Assembly (NCBI GenBank): GCA_944385275.1
Contig: CALWWP010000007.1
Location: 38,746-102,745 of the forward strand
DNA length: 64,000 bases
Direction of reading: 5' to 3'
Source: an uncultured Oscillospiraceae bacterium
Lineage (GTDB): Bacteria; Bacillota; Clostridia; Oscillospirales; Oscillospiraceae
Shown here: positions 44,916-53,570 of the stretch, piece after piece
Layout of the letters: each line of letters begins with the position of its first letter
How positions within the stretch are numbered: position 1 is the stretch's first letter
The notes under the pieces: generated by a model
Told to the model about the DNA's origin: nothing
Databases searched by the model: none
The model's input: only the letters and a program-made list of their open reading frames with translations
Translations under genes and position numbers: made by a program

Positions 44916-44950
44916 ATTATAGCCTATGAAGGACGACGTGTCAAACACGT
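44916..44950 (-). promoter_or_regulatory. ruvX promoter with palindrome across the -35
   Basis: On the minus strand a consensus TTGACA (44939-44944), 17-base spacer, TATAAT (44916-44921). The -35 lies inside the inverted repeat ACGTGT-N3-ACACGT (44936-44950), which could be a repressor site. Confidence 0.8.
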
Positions 44951-45171
44951 GTTGAATACTACGCAATACCGCAGCAGTATTGCGTCCGCAAGAGCAGGTT
45001 TTCCCAGCTGCACTTTTCAACATTCGAAGGTTATCCTCTGCCAACAAAGGTATTTTTATGCTTTTCAGTTAAATTTACCGGTTTAGACGCAAGCAGATCG
45101 CTGCGTGGGAAATTATGCGGTAAATTCAAATAAAAAATTAAAAAAATAGGGTAAATTATATTAAAATTGTG
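44951..45171. other. Non-coding stretch upstream of rpmG promoter
   Basis: About 220 bases with no convincing gene on either strand. It contains a 9-base perfect hairpin (44961-44969 with 44977-44985), a likely smaller one near 44995-45012, and a 7-base repeat pair (44950-44956 with 45017-45023) that would close both into one domain. The rest (45050-45170) is AT-rich. Could be a small RNA or only regulatory DNA. Confidence 0.45.
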
Positions 45172-45201
45172 TTGACCTTGTACCGCTGGGTGTGGTATAG
45201 T
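45172..45201 (+). promoter_or_regulatory. Sigma-A promoter of rpmG-secE-nusG-rplKA
   Basis: TTGACC (45172-45177), 18-base spacer, TATAGT (45196-45201). Confidence 0.75.
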
Positions 45202-45215
45202 ATTAGCACCTATCG

Positions 45216-45260
45216 AAAGAGAGGTGTATTTTTGCGCGCAAAAATACGGGGGCTCTTTTT
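45216..45260 (+). promoter_or_regulatory. Attenuator-like hairpin in the rpmG leader
   Basis: A 22-base perfect palindrome (45226-45247) nested in a longer stem (45216-45221 with 45253-45258) followed by a T-run. It lies between promoter and rpmG and looks like a leader terminator. Confidence 0.5.
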
Positions 45261-45323
45261 CTGAAAATAGGGAGGCAACAGCGCCGGTCAACTTGGCGTA
45301 ATATTAAAGGAGGTGCCGCAAAA

Positions 45324-45473
45324 ATGCGAGTAAAGGTTACTCTTAGGTGCACAGAGTGCAAACAGCGTAATTACAATACGGTGAAAAACAAGAAAAATAC
45401 CCCTGACAAATTGGAAATGAACAAGTACTGCCGTTTCTGCCGTAAGCATACGCTGCACAGCGAAACGAAGTAG
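45324..45473 (+). CDS. rpmG: 50S ribosomal protein L33 (zinc form)
   Basis: A 49-residue protein, ATG at 45324 after [24 protein letters not shown], then [10 protein letters not shown]; Cys9, 12, 36 and 39 bind zinc. It heads the secE-nusG operon, as in many Firmicutes. Confidence 0.96.
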   Translation: MRVKVTLRCTECKQRNYNTVKNKKNTPDKLEMNKYCRFCRKHTLHSETK

Positions 45474-45488
45474 GAAGGGGCCAAATCA

Positions 45489-45743
45489 GTGAGCAATAAC
45501 AATGTTCCAGAAAAAGCAAAAAACAAAAAGCCCAATTTCTTTGTCAGAGCGGGACGTAGTATAGCGACTTGGTTCAGGGAAATGAAAAGCGAGATGAAAA
45601 AAGTCGTTTGGCCAAGCAGAAAGCAGACGATAAACAACAGCATCGTTGCAGTAGTCGTAATGCTATGTTCCGGCGTCGTCCTGTGGGGCTTCGATGAATT
45701 GGCGTATATGGTCGTTCAGGCATTGATCTCTCTTGGGAACTAA
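45489..45743 (+). CDS. secE: Preprotein translocase subunit SecE
   Basis: An 84-residue protein with the conserved amphipathic segment WFREMKSEMKKVVWPSRKQ and one C-terminal membrane helix. Third core part of the Sec channel with SecY and SecG. GTG start at 45489. Confidence 0.95.
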   Translation: MSNNNVPEKAKNKKPNFFVRAGRSIATWFREMKSEMKKVVWPSRKQTINNSIVAVVVMLCSGVVLWGFDELAYMVVQALISLGN

Positions 45744-45809
45744 GACGCACAGCGGCGGGGAGAGAGACTGCGAAGGTCTGTTCTGCCCGGAAAGGAGAGG
45801 GATTCATTA

Positions 45810-46331
45810 ATGGCTGAAAACGCGAATTGGTATGTGATACACACATATTCTGGATATGAGAATACTGTTGCGGCATCTATTTTGAAATCAGCTGATAACA
45901 GAAAGATGCAGGACTTCATATTGGAAGTAAATATTCCAATGGAGACGGTCACGGAAATTACAGATTCTCAGGCCAAGACGGTGGAGAGAAAGATTTTTCC
46001 GGGCTACGTTTTGGTGAAGATGATTCTTACGGATGAAAGCTGGCATCTTGTCAGAAACATTCGCGGAGTTACGGGCTTTGTAGGCGCTGCCAACAAGCCT
46101 GTTCCCTTGACGGAACAAGAGATCTTGGCTCTTGGAGTAGAAAAGAAAGAGGTAATGGTCAGATATGGCGTCGGAGACCGTGTAAAAGTTGTGGACGGGC
46201 CTCTGGACGGATTTTATGGCATCGTAGACGAATTGGAAGCCGATAAAAACCGTGTCAGGGTAACTGTTTCGATGTTCGGAAGAGAGACGCCGGTAGACTT
46301 GGAACTCGATCAAGTTGAATTGGAAAACTAA
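45810..46331 (+). CDS. nusG: Transcription antitermination protein NusG
   Basis: A 173-residue protein: NGN domain (NWYVIHTYSGYENTVAASI; FPGYVLVKMILTD) and KOW domain (GDRVKVVDGPLDGFYGIV). It binds RNA polymerase and controls elongation and pausing. Confidence 0.97.
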   Translation: MAENANWYVIHTYSGYENTVAASILKSADNRKMQDFILEVNIPMETVTEITDSQAKTVERKIFPGYVLVKMILTDESWHLVRNIRGVTGFVGAANKPVPLTEQEILALGVEKKEVMVRYGVGDRVKVVDGPLDGFYGIVDELEADKNRVRVTVSMFGRETPVDLELDQVELEN

Positions 46332-46357
46332 TAAGAAGCTTACCCAAAAGTGGGAGG

Positions 46358-46405
46358 AAGGGCGCGCCCTTTCCGCCAAATCTGCACTGAAGCAGCTTCG
46401 GTGCA
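46358..46405 (+). promoter_or_regulatory. Stem-loops ahead of rplK
   Basis: A 14-base palindrome (46358-46371) and a 10-base hairpin with one T-G pair (46383-46392 with 46396-46405) in the 105-base nusG-rplK gap. L1 represses rplKA through its leader in E. coli; relation unproven. Confidence 0.4.
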
Positions 46406-46436
46406 TCACCACATATTTTTAGGAGGTACACATAAA

Positions 46437-46862
46437 GTGGCACAAAAAGTAGTAGGATATGTCAAATTACAGATCCCCGGAGGAAGAGCAACGCCGGCTC
46501 CCCCCGTAGGTCCTGCGCTCGGTCAGCACGGTGTTAATATCGCCGCGTTTACAAAAGAATTCAACGAGCGCACCAAAAACGATATGGGTATGACAATACC
46601 TGTAGTTATCACAGTTTATTCTGACAGAAGCTTTACATTTATCACCAAGACTCCGCCTGCAGCCGTTCTTTTGAAGAAGGCCTGCAATATCGAAAAGGGA
46701 TCCGGAGTCCCGCAGCGTGATAAGGTGGCTACTATAAGCAGAGAAGAAGTCCGTAAGATAGCGGAGCAGAAGATGCCCGACCTCAATGCAGCGACCATTG
46801 AAGCTGCTATGAGCATGGTAGCAGGTACGGCGCGCAGCATGGGCATCACGGTAGTAGACTAA
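46437..46862 (+). CDS. rplK: 50S ribosomal protein L11
   Basis: A 141-residue L11 ([33 protein letters not shown]). Part of the GTPase centre and thiostrepton target. The start is GTG at 46437 with AGGAGG upstream; the longer frame is leader sequence. Confidence 0.97.
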   Translation: MAQKVVGYVKLQIPGGRATPAPPVGPALGQHGVNIAAFTKEFNERTKNDMGMTIPVVITVYSDRSFTFITKTPPAAVLLKKACNIEKGSGVPQRDKVATISREEVRKIAEQKMPDLNAATIEAAMSMVAGTARSMGITVVD

Positions 46863-46950
46863 TTTGCGTCTGCTGCCGAATTGTGGGAGGATAATTCCGC
46901 ATAACCACTGGGGGGATATTTGCGATCCCCTACATTAAGGAGGAAACAAA

Positions 46951-47643
46951 TTGTTCAGAGGTAAAAACTATAAGGAGAGCGAAAAGCTTGTTGACAAAGC
47001 TATGCTCTATGATGCCGAAGAGGCATTTGATCTTGTAACTAAAACTGCCAAAGCAAAATTTGATGAAACGGTAGAACTGCATATAAGACTAGGCGTAGAC
47101 TCACGTCATGCAGACCAGCAAGTCAGAGGCGCTATCGTACTTCCTCATGGGACCGGTAAGGTTGCACGTGTACTAGTGTTCTGCAAAGACGAGCGCAGAC
47201 AGGAAGCTCTGGATGCCGGTGCAGATTTTGTAGGTGCCGAAGACATGGTTCAGAAGATACAGTCTGAAAACTTCTTTGATTATGATGTAGTCGTTGCTAC
47301 GCCGGATATGATGGGCCTCGTAGGCCGTCTCGGTAGAGTGCTCGGTCCTAAGGGCCTGATGCCGACACCGAAGGCCGGAACCGTTACTCCAGATATAGCA
47401 AAGGCTGTCAATGAGATAAAAGCCGGTAAAGTTGAGTATCGTCTCGATAAGACCAACATTGTTCACTGCCCAATAGGCAAGGTCTCTTTCGGCGCACAGA
47501 AGCTGTATGAGAACTATCTTGCTTTGATCGGTGCAGTAATCAGAGCGAAACCGGCGGCAGCAAAGGGCCAGTACATCAAGAGCTGTGTTACCGCCTCGAC
47601 TATGGGACCTGGCATAAAGATCAACACTGCAAAGCAGATGTAA
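46951..47643 (+). CDS. rplA: 50S ribosomal protein L1
   Basis: A 230-residue L1 ([44 protein letters not shown]). It forms the L1 stalk and is a repressor of rplKA elsewhere. TTG start at 46951 after AAGGAGG. The usual rplJ-rplL genes do not follow. Confidence 0.97.
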   Translation: MFRGKNYKESEKLVDKAMLYDAEEAFDLVTKTAKAKFDETVELHIRLGVDSRHADQQVRGAIVLPHGTGKVARVLVFCKDERRQEALDAGADFVGAEDMVQKIQSENFFDYDVVVATPDMMGLVGRLGRVLGPKGLMPTPKAGTVTPDIAKAVNEIKAGKVEYRLDKTNIVHCPIGKVSFGAQKLYENYLALIGAVIRAKPAAAKGQYIKSCVTASTMGPGIKINTAKQM

Positions 47644-47661
47644 CGTCAGAAAGCAAAACGG

Positions 47662-47697
47662 AAGGGGCGCACCTATAAAATGGTCCGCCCCTTTTTA
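47662..47697 (+). terminator. Intrinsic terminator after rplA
   Basis: GC-rich 8-base stem (47662-47669 with 47686-47693), three further pairs inside, then a T-run. Confidence 0.85.
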
Positions 47698-47722
47698 CTT
47701 AGCAAACGGAAGGAGAAAGTAT

Positions 47723-48643
47723 ATGCCTATTAAAATTGCCGATTCGTTGCCGGCAAAGACTATCTTAGAAAAAGAAAACATATTCGTTATGACGGAGTAT
47801 CGCGCAATGCATCAGGATATACGTCCTTTGAAATTGCTCATATTGAACCTTATGCCGACAAAGATCGTAACAGAGACTCAGCTGCTCAGGAAATTGTCAA
47901 ACACACCTTTGCAGATAGAAGTAGACCTGCTGCGCACAATAAGCCATGAAGCTAAAAATGTCGATCAGCAGCACTTGGAGTCTTTTTATACGTCTTTTGA
48001 ACAGGTGGAGAACGAACACTACGATGGTATGATTATAACGGGCGCTCCGGTAGAAAATCTTGAATTTGAGCAAGTGGATTACTGGGAAGAGCTGTGCAAG
48101 ATAATGGAGTGGACAAAGACGAATGTACACTGCACTTTTCACATCTGCTGGGGGGCTCAGGCGGGGCTCTATTACCACTATGGCATCCAGAAGTATCAGC
48201 TTCCTAAAAAGCTGTCCGGAGTTTATGCGCACAGGATGCTGAAGCCTCAGTCACCTATTTTTAGGGGCTTCAACGATGTGTTCTATGTTCCTCATTCGCG
48301 TTACACCACCGTTTCAGAAGAAGACATAAAAAAAGTACCGGAGTTGGAGCTCCTTGCAGTTTCCGATGAGGCAGGCGTATTTGCAGTCAAAACTGAGGAC
48401 AGCCGTCAATTCTTTATTACAGGACATCCGGAATACGATTCCGATACGCTGGCACTGGAGTACGAACGCGATGTAAAAAAGGGATTGGATATTCAGGTGC
48501 CAGAACACTATTTCCCCAATGACGACCCCACGCAGAAGCCGGTTGTAAACTGGCGCTCTCCTGCGCAGCTTTTATATACGAACTGGCTCAACTACTATGT
48601 ATATCAGACTACTCCTTACGATATTTCAAAGGTTGGAGAATAA
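47723..48643 (+). CDS. metAA: Homoserine O-acetyltransferase, MetA type
   Basis: A 306-residue enzyme of the MetA fold that activates homoserine for methionine synthesis. Cys142 (in HICWGAQAG) is the nucleophile, His235 and Glu237 (TGHPEYD) the other catalytic residues. The residue after GAPV, Glu111, is the position reported to favour acetyl-CoA over succinyl-CoA, so the acetyl form is predicted. No S-box riboswitch fits in the 79-base gap before it. Confidence 0.93.
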   Translation: MPIKIADSLPAKTILEKENIFVMTEYRAMHQDIRPLKLLILNLMPTKIVTETQLLRKLSNTPLQIEVDLLRTISHEAKNVDQQHLESFYTSFEQVENEHYDGMIITGAPVENLEFEQVDYWEELCKIMEWTKTNVHCTFHICWGAQAGLYYHYGIQKYQLPKKLSGVYAHRMLKPQSPIFRGFNDVFYVPHSRYTTVSEEDIKKVPELELLAVSDEAGVFAVKTEDSRQFFITGHPEYDSDTLALEYERDVKKGLDIQVPEHYFPNDDPTQKPVVNWRSPAQLLYTNWLNYYVYQTTPYDISKVGE

Positions 48644-48657
48644 AAATAATATACTGT

Positions 48658-48697
48658 AAAAGAGGACGAAAGCTGCAGAGCTTTTATCCTCTTTTTT
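48658..48697 (+). terminator. Intrinsic terminator of metA
   Basis: A 9-base outer stem (48658-48666 with 48688-48696) enclosing a smaller hairpin, followed by T's. Confidence 0.82.
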
Positions 48698-48738
48698 GCC
48701 TAATGAACCAATGTGTTTGGTAAAACAAGGGAAAAACA

Positions 48739-48772
48739 GATAAACGGCAAAGCCTAGGCTTTGCCGTTTATC
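48739..48772 (-). terminator. Palindromic terminator of dpaAB
   Basis: 34-base perfect palindrome (48739-48755 with 48756-48772) just past the dpaB stop; T-rich sequence follows on the minus strand. Confidence 0.75.
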
Positions 48773-48795
48773 AAAATAGCGATGTATTGGGCGGA

Positions 48796-49374
48796 TCATG
48801 CCAGACGCAGCAGCGGCTGAAGTTGTTCCCCGCGCAAAGCCGCTTCCATAGCTTCAGGAAGAAGACTGAAATCTGCGACTAGAGAGCACGGCTTGTGTAC
48901 CGGATCATCTTGACGGAAGGGCACGAAATAGTTGTTTTTCCTGTCGAGCAAAACGCCGAGATTGTGGGCATTCGCACTGAGAGCGTCGTTAGATGAAACT
49001 GCTATGAGTACGGGACGGCTGTTCCTAAGATGCGCTTTGTAGGCCATTGCGACCGGAGTGTCCGTGATGCCTTGTGCCAATTTGGCCAAAGTATTGCCGG
49101 TGCATGGAGCTATGACGAGCAGGTCAAGCAGCTTTTTAGGACCTATCGGTTCGGCACCTTCGATAGTTGTTATTATTTCTCGCCCACACAGTTCTTTGAG
49201 GCGCGCTGTGAAATCCTTGGCCTTTCCAAAGCGCGTATCTGTTGAGGCGGAATAAGGCGACATGATAGGCACTATGTTTTCAAAATGTTTTTTTACGTCT
49301 TCCAAAGCCCGGAAAACGGCATCATATGTGCAAAATGAACCGCATATGGCAAAGCCAACAACCGGTTGGTTCAT
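48796..49374 (-). CDS. dpaB: Dipicolinate synthase subunit B
   Basis: A 192-residue flavoprotein-like (HFCD fold) protein: GFAICGSFCTYDAVF at the start, then LVIAPCTGNTLAKLAQGITD. With DpaA it makes dipicolinic acid, the spore-core chelator of calcium. It overlaps dpaA by 4 bases. The lysine-pathway genes (asd, dapG) that follow it in Bacillus are absent. Confidence 0.95.
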   Translation of the reverse strand: MNQPVVGFAICGSFCTYDAVFRALEDVKKHFENIVPIMSPYSASTDTRFGKAKDFTARLKELCGREIITTIEGAEPIGPKKLLDLLVIAPCTGNTLAKLAQGITDTPVAMAYKAHLRNSRPVLIAVSSNDALSANAHNLGVLLDRKNNYFVPFRQDDPVHKPCSLVADFSLLPEAMEAALRGEQLQPLLRLA

Positions 49375-50222
49375 AATGAGCTCTCCCTTTCCTGTAGAAT
49401 GTTGTAAATGGTGTCCCGGATAAAGGCCCCAGAAGTGAGTGGAGCTACTTCACCGGGCAGGGACAGAGCCCAGATAGCCTTCAGACCAAGCTGAGAAGCC
49501 GCGGAAAAATCCATTCCCCCTGGCTTTGAGGCGAGATCCATTAGCAGACAGGAGGGAGCTACACCTTCCAAGTGCTCGCGCGCGAGAACTTTTGCAGGCA
49601 CTGTATTGAATATCATATCATAGCTGCGGAGATTGCCCAGTAGGGAATCTGTCCGTACCGGATGGTATCCATATACTTGGATCCATGACATGTCGGCATA
49701 CTTTCTGGCCGATACAGTGACGTCGGCGCCAAGAGACCGAAGCCTATGTGAAAGTATCTTTCCTATACGGCCAAAGCCTATGACAAGGATCTTGGAGCCA
49801 AGCATGGTTATCGGCACAGCTTCCATGGCCAGCTGTATAGCGCCTTCCGCAGTAGCGGCTGCATTTAAAACGGCAAGCTCCTCCCGTACAAAGTAGTCGC
49901 AAATACGAGGGTGTTCGAGCCTTCCTCCGCAGATCAGCTGTTCGGAGCTGCACAGAGAGAGAACATCGTCTAAGTGCAGGACCACATCTGACAGGGGAGT
50001 GTTGATTATATCAGCGGAAGATAGAGCGGGAAGAGGCAGGACGACGCAATCTGCGCCAGAAATTGCGTCATGAATATTTGCAGCCTGTGTGACCGAACTG
50101 TTTATATCTGCTCGGTCAAGGGCAAATACTGATACGGAGTGTCCGTCGGCAGCAAGCATTTCGGCGAGCTTTGCCTGCCTGAGATCGCCTCCGACGACAG
50201 CAAAACGAATTGATGTATTCAA
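49371..50222 (-). CDS. dpaA: Dipicolinate synthase subunit A
   Basis: A 283-residue Rossmann-fold protein. The N-terminal FAVVGGDLRQAKLAEML and the central ILVIGFGRIGKILSHRL nucleotide motif match SpoVFA. It works in the mother cell, converting a dihydrodipicolinate-pathway intermediate. TTG start at 50222, preceded by CAGGAGG. No convincing sigma-K promoter was seen. Confidence 0.95.
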   Translation of the reverse strand: MNTSIRFAVVGGDLRQAKLAEMLAADGHSVSVFALDRADINSSVTQAANIHDAISGADCVVLPLPALSSADIINTPLSDVVLHLDDVLSLCSSEQLICGGRLEHPRICDYFVREELAVLNAAATAEGAIQLAMEAVPITMLGSKILVIGFGRIGKILSHRLRSLGADVTVSARKYADMSWIQVYGYHPVRTDSLLGNLRSYDMIFNTVPAKVLAREHLEGVAPSCLLMDLASKPGGMDFSAASQLGLKAIWALSLPGEVAPLTSGAFIRDTIYNILQERESSL

Positions 50223-50322
50223 AATTATTTACCTCCTGAAGTGGTGGATATCCCTGTAAGCCATCCTATTCCTACTGTTCTGCCTCGGTGCACAAAAAAG
50301 AAAGATAAATTTTGCGCAACGC

Positions 50323-50351
50323 TTGACTTTGCTCCGGAAATCATCTATAAT
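50323..50351 (+). promoter_or_regulatory. Sigma-A promoter of tRNA-Ser
   Basis: TTGACT (50323-50328), 17-base spacer, TATAAT (50346-50351). Confidence 0.85.
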
Positions 50352-50395
50352 GATGAAGCTTTCATATCGCTGCACAGTAGAGGAGCACAGTATCT

Positions 50396-50487
50396 GGAGA
50401 GATGGCTGAGCTGGTCGAAGGCGCACGATTGGAAATCGTGTAGGCCCCTAAAAGGTCTCGGGGGTTCGAATCCCCCTCTCTCCGCCA
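50396..50487 (+). tRNA. tRNA-Ser(GGA)
   Basis: A 92-base class II tRNA: acceptor GGAGAGA pairs with TCTCTCC (50477-50483), CCA is encoded at 50485-50487, and the anticodon GGA sits in the loop of a CACGA/TCGTG stem. A long variable arm follows, as in tRNA-Ser. It reads UCC and UCU. It has its own promoter and terminator. Confidence 0.97.
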
Positions 50488-50490
50488 TAG

Positions 50491-50543
50491 CTGGACACTT
50501 ATTTTGATACGATGGTATCTTGATTAGTGTCCAGTTGTTTTTT
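50491..50543 (+). terminator. Intrinsic terminator of tRNA-Ser
   Basis: 9-base stem (50491-50499 with 50526-50534) enclosing a second 5-base hairpin, followed by a T-run. Confidence 0.88.
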
Positions 50544-50617
50544 GAGAACTTATGGACTGTTACAGGCAGTGTGTTAAGGCTGAGGATAAAGTGTAAAAGA
50601 GAGAGGAGTTTGGCCAA

Positions 50618-51994
50618 ATGGAATTCAGAATCGAATCCGATACGATGGGCGAGATCAAGGTGCCAGCTGAACATCTGTGGGGTGCTCAGACACAGCGCAG
50701 CCTGCAAAATTTTCGGATTGGCACAGAGAAGATCCCGACAGAAGTTATTTATGCATTTGCCGTACTGAAGAAGGCAGCGGCGCAGACAAATTTCGAGCTG
50801 AAAGCGCTGCAAGGCGGAAAAGCAGAGGCTATAGAAAAGGCGTGCGACGAGATATTGGACGGCAAGCTGTACGATGAGTTTCCACTAGCGGTCTGGCAGA
50901 CTGGCAGCGGTACACAGAGCAACATGAACGTCAACGAGGTAATAGCCCATCGGGCGGGACAGATACTTGGAGAAAAAGTACATCCAAACGACGATGTAAA
51001 TATGGGGCAGAGCTCCAATGACACTTTTCCTACAGCTATGCATATCGCAGCGGTATTGAGTTTGGAAGAAAGTGTTCTACCGTCGGCGGAACGGCTTATA
51101 GCGGCTTTTGATAAAATAGAGGGGAAGTACGGAGATATTGTAAAAATAGGGCGTACGCATTTGCAGGACGCGACGCCTTTGACTTTCGGGCAGGAAGTGA
51201 GCGGATGGTCCGGTATGCTTAGAAGCAGCTGCGCGATGCTGAAACAGAGCATGGAAGGGCTGAGAGAACTCGCCATAGGAGGAACTGCTGTGGGGACGGG
51301 GCTGAATACCCATGTGCGCTTTGGGGCTCTGTGTGCAGAAAAGATCAGCGAGATCACAAAGACAAGATTCAGCTCTGCGGAAAATAAATTTTATGCTCTG
51401 ACGAGCAGAGACGCGTTGGTATTCGCCCATGGCGCGCTCAAAGGACTTGCGGCAGATTTGATGAAAATAGCAAATGATATACGCTGGCTGGCCAGCGGGC
51501 CAAGGTGCGGCATAGGAGAGATAACCATACCCGCGAATGAGCCGGGCAGCTCTATCATGCCCGGAAAGGTAAATCCCACTCAGTGTGAAGCTGTTACCAT
51601 GGTGGCTGTACAGGTCATGGGAAATGATACGACTGTAGGTATTGCAGCTTCGCAGGGAAACTTCCAGCTAAACGTATTCCTGCCGGTTTCCATTTACTGT
51701 TTTATACAGTCTGCAAGGCTTCTTGCGGATGTCATGGATTCGTTTAGAGAAAACTGTGTGGAGGGGATCGTGCCCAATAGGGGTAAAATACAGGAAAACT
51801 TAGAACGCTCTCTCATGCTTGTTACGGCGCTAAGCCCCAAGATAGGATATGACAATGCAGCCAAAGTAGCAAAAACGGCATTTGAAACCGGCGAGACACT
51901 CAGACAGACAGCCGTACGGCTTGGCTTTTTGACAGAAAAAGAGTTTGACGACATCATGCACCCTGAAGATATGGTAAAGCCATATGGGGAATAA
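50618..51994 (+). CDS. fumC: Fumarate hydratase class II
   Basis: A 458-residue iron-free fumarase converting fumarate and malate. Signatures are [24 protein letters not shown] and the C-terminal [15 protein letters not shown]. It stands alone; other citric-acid cycle genes are not nearby, so it may serve fermentation to succinate or aspartate metabolism. GAGAGGAG precedes the ATG by about 10 bases. Confidence 0.97.
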   Translation: MEFRIESDTMGEIKVPAEHLWGAQTQRSLQNFRIGTEKIPTEVIYAFAVLKKAAAQTNFELKALQGGKAEAIEKACDEILDGKLYDEFPLAVWQTGSGTQSNMNVNEVIAHRAGQILGEKVHPNDDVNMGQSSNDTFPTAMHIAAVLSLEESVLPSAERLIAAFDKIEGKYGDIVKIGRTHLQDATPLTFGQEVSGWSGMLRSSCAMLKQSMEGLRELAIGGTAVGTGLNTHVRFGALCAEKISEITKTRFSSAENKFYALTSRDALVFAHGALKGLAADLMKIANDIRWLASGPRCGIGEITIPANEPGSSIMPGKVNPTQCEAVTMVAVQVMGNDTTVGIAASQGNFQLNVFLPVSIYCFIQSARLLADVMDSFRENCVEGIVPNRGKIQENLERSLMLVTALSPKIGYDNAAKVAKTAFETGETLRQTAVRLGFLTEKEFDDIMHPEDMVKPYGE

Positions 51995-52017
51995 TTGGTT
52001 TTAGTAAAAAACAAAGA

Positions 52018-52056
52018 ACGCCTTACTCGATTCGAGTAAGGCGTCTTTGCTTTTTT
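52018..52056. terminator. Bidirectional intrinsic terminator
   Basis: 13-base perfect stem (52018-52030 with 52032-52044), A-run before and T-run after, between convergent fumC and the HtrA gene. Confidence 0.88.
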
Positions 52057-52077
52057 GATAATTTAAAAGGACTGATC

Positions 52078-53349
52078 TTATCCTACTTGTTCGTCAAGCA
52101 CCACGTCAAAGTTCAGATATTCTCCTGAACGATAGACAGTGAGGGTAGCCGTATCGCCGGCCTTGTAGTCTTTCTTAGCATTTATCAGATCGTCGGAGGA
52201 TGTTATCTCCGTGTCACCGAGTTTGGTAATGATATCACCCTTGCGTATGCCGGCTTCGTAGCAGCAAGAGTCTTCTTCTATATCATTGATATATGCGCCT
52301 ATCACCATACCATAATAATTTGCTATATTTTCAGTAACGCTGATAACAGTTATGCCAAAATAGGGACGGTCTTTAATGTAACCGTATTCCATGATATCTT
52401 CGATAAGCGGCATGACATTGTTGATTGGGATGGCAAATCCAAGTCCTTCAACGCCTAAAGATGAGTATTTAGCAGAAACGATGCCAACTACTTCGCCGCG
52501 GCTGTTGAATACCGGGCCACCGGAGTTGCCGGAGTTAACCGCAGCATCCATTTGGAACATGCTTATAGTCGTATAGCCACCGGACTCGAGTTCTATCTGA
52601 AGATCCCTTTCAAGAGCTGATACTATGCCGGAAGTCATGGTAAAAGTCAGCTGACCAAGCGGGTTGCCTATAGCGTATACGGAGTTGCCTATCACCAGAT
52701 CATCGCTGTTACCCAGAACTACAGGGACGAGGTCGGAGCCGTCTATTTTAATGAGAGCAACATCGTTGTCTTCATCTCCGCCGATATATTTTGCAACATA
52801 TTCGTCGCCTGAATAAGTCAGGACATTGATCTCAAGGGAATTGGAAACGGCTTCTTCTACTACGTGGTAGTTTGTGATTATATATCCGTCTGAGGTGATT
52901 ATGAACCCCGAACCGGAAACTGTTCCATATGATTGACCGAAATAGGTGTTTGTCGGAACGGTAATCGAAATGAATACAGTGGAAGAGCTTCCTATAGCAT
53001 AGATCTCTTCAGAAGAGAGCTCGTTGCCTGTAACGGATGGCTGCTCCGTGCTGGATGTGTGAGTTATGCCACTGTATATGGGTGTAGGCTCTACTTTGGA
53101 ATTGTCAGACCCTATAAAGTTTACAAGCGAGCCACCGGCAACGCCGCCGAGCAGAGAAAATACCAAGGCCACTGCAACCAGACGTGCAAAGTGCTTTTTA
53201 CTTTTCCGAGGATGCTCAGGGCCTTGCTGAGAATTTCCTCCAGAAGAGTGAGACGGATACGACTGCTGAGGGGCGCCCTGCGGCTCCATTTTAAATGAAT
53301 AAGAATTGCCCGAGCCGTCTATATTGAAGGATTTATTTTCATCATACAT
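52078..53349 (-). CDS. HtrA/DegP-type serine protease
   Basis: A 423-residue membrane-anchored protease. The first 50 residues are polar and cytoplasmic (Gln/Ser/Gly-rich), residues 55-79 form the anchor, and the trypsin-like domain is outside. The triad is His162 (TNYHVV), Asp196 (DNDVALI) and Ser276 (NSGNSGGP). A single PDZ domain occupies the last 100 residues. It degrades misfolded exported proteins. AAGGAGGC precedes the ATG. Confidence 0.95.
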   Translation of the reverse strand: MYDENKSFNIDGSGNSYSFKMEPQGAPQQSYPSHSSGGNSQQGPEHPRKSKKHFARLVAVALVFSLLGGVAGGSLVNFIGSDNSKVEPTPIYSGITHTSSTEQPSVTGNELSSEEIYAIGSSSTVFISITVPTNTYFGQSYGTVSGSGFIITSDGYIITNYHVVEEAVSNSLEINVLTYSGDEYVAKYIGGDEDNDVALIKIDGSDLVPVVLGNSDDLVIGNSVYAIGNPLGQLTFTMTSGIVSALERDLQIELESGGYTTISMFQMDAAVNSGNSGGPVFNSRGEVVGIVSAKYSSLGVEGLGFAIPINNVMPLIEDIMEYGYIKDRPYFGITVISVTENIANYYGMVIGAYINDIEEDSCCYEAGIRKGDIITKLGDTEITSSDDLINAKKDYKAGDTATLTVYRSGEYLNFDVVLDEQVG

Positions 53350-53570
53350 GATAGATTGCCTCCTTATAGGTTAAATCGTTTTTTATTTGACTTTATCATA
53401 ATAGCTGATTGTGTATAAAAAATGAATATAATTATAAAAAATATTGAACATTTACACTTTAGAGAAAAGTAATTGTGGCGAAAGATACAAAGTCATAATT
53501 TTGCAAGGTTTTGCTTGTATATTATCTAAATTGGGGGTATATTGGAAGCAGAAAGATGAGGTGGATTTAA

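Noticed and set aside
47644-47722. S-box riboswitch for metA
   Set aside because: The 79-base gap is mostly taken up by the rplA terminator.
50223-50322. Sigma-K promoter for dpaA
   Set aside because: No CATANNNTA box with suitable spacing found on the minus strand.
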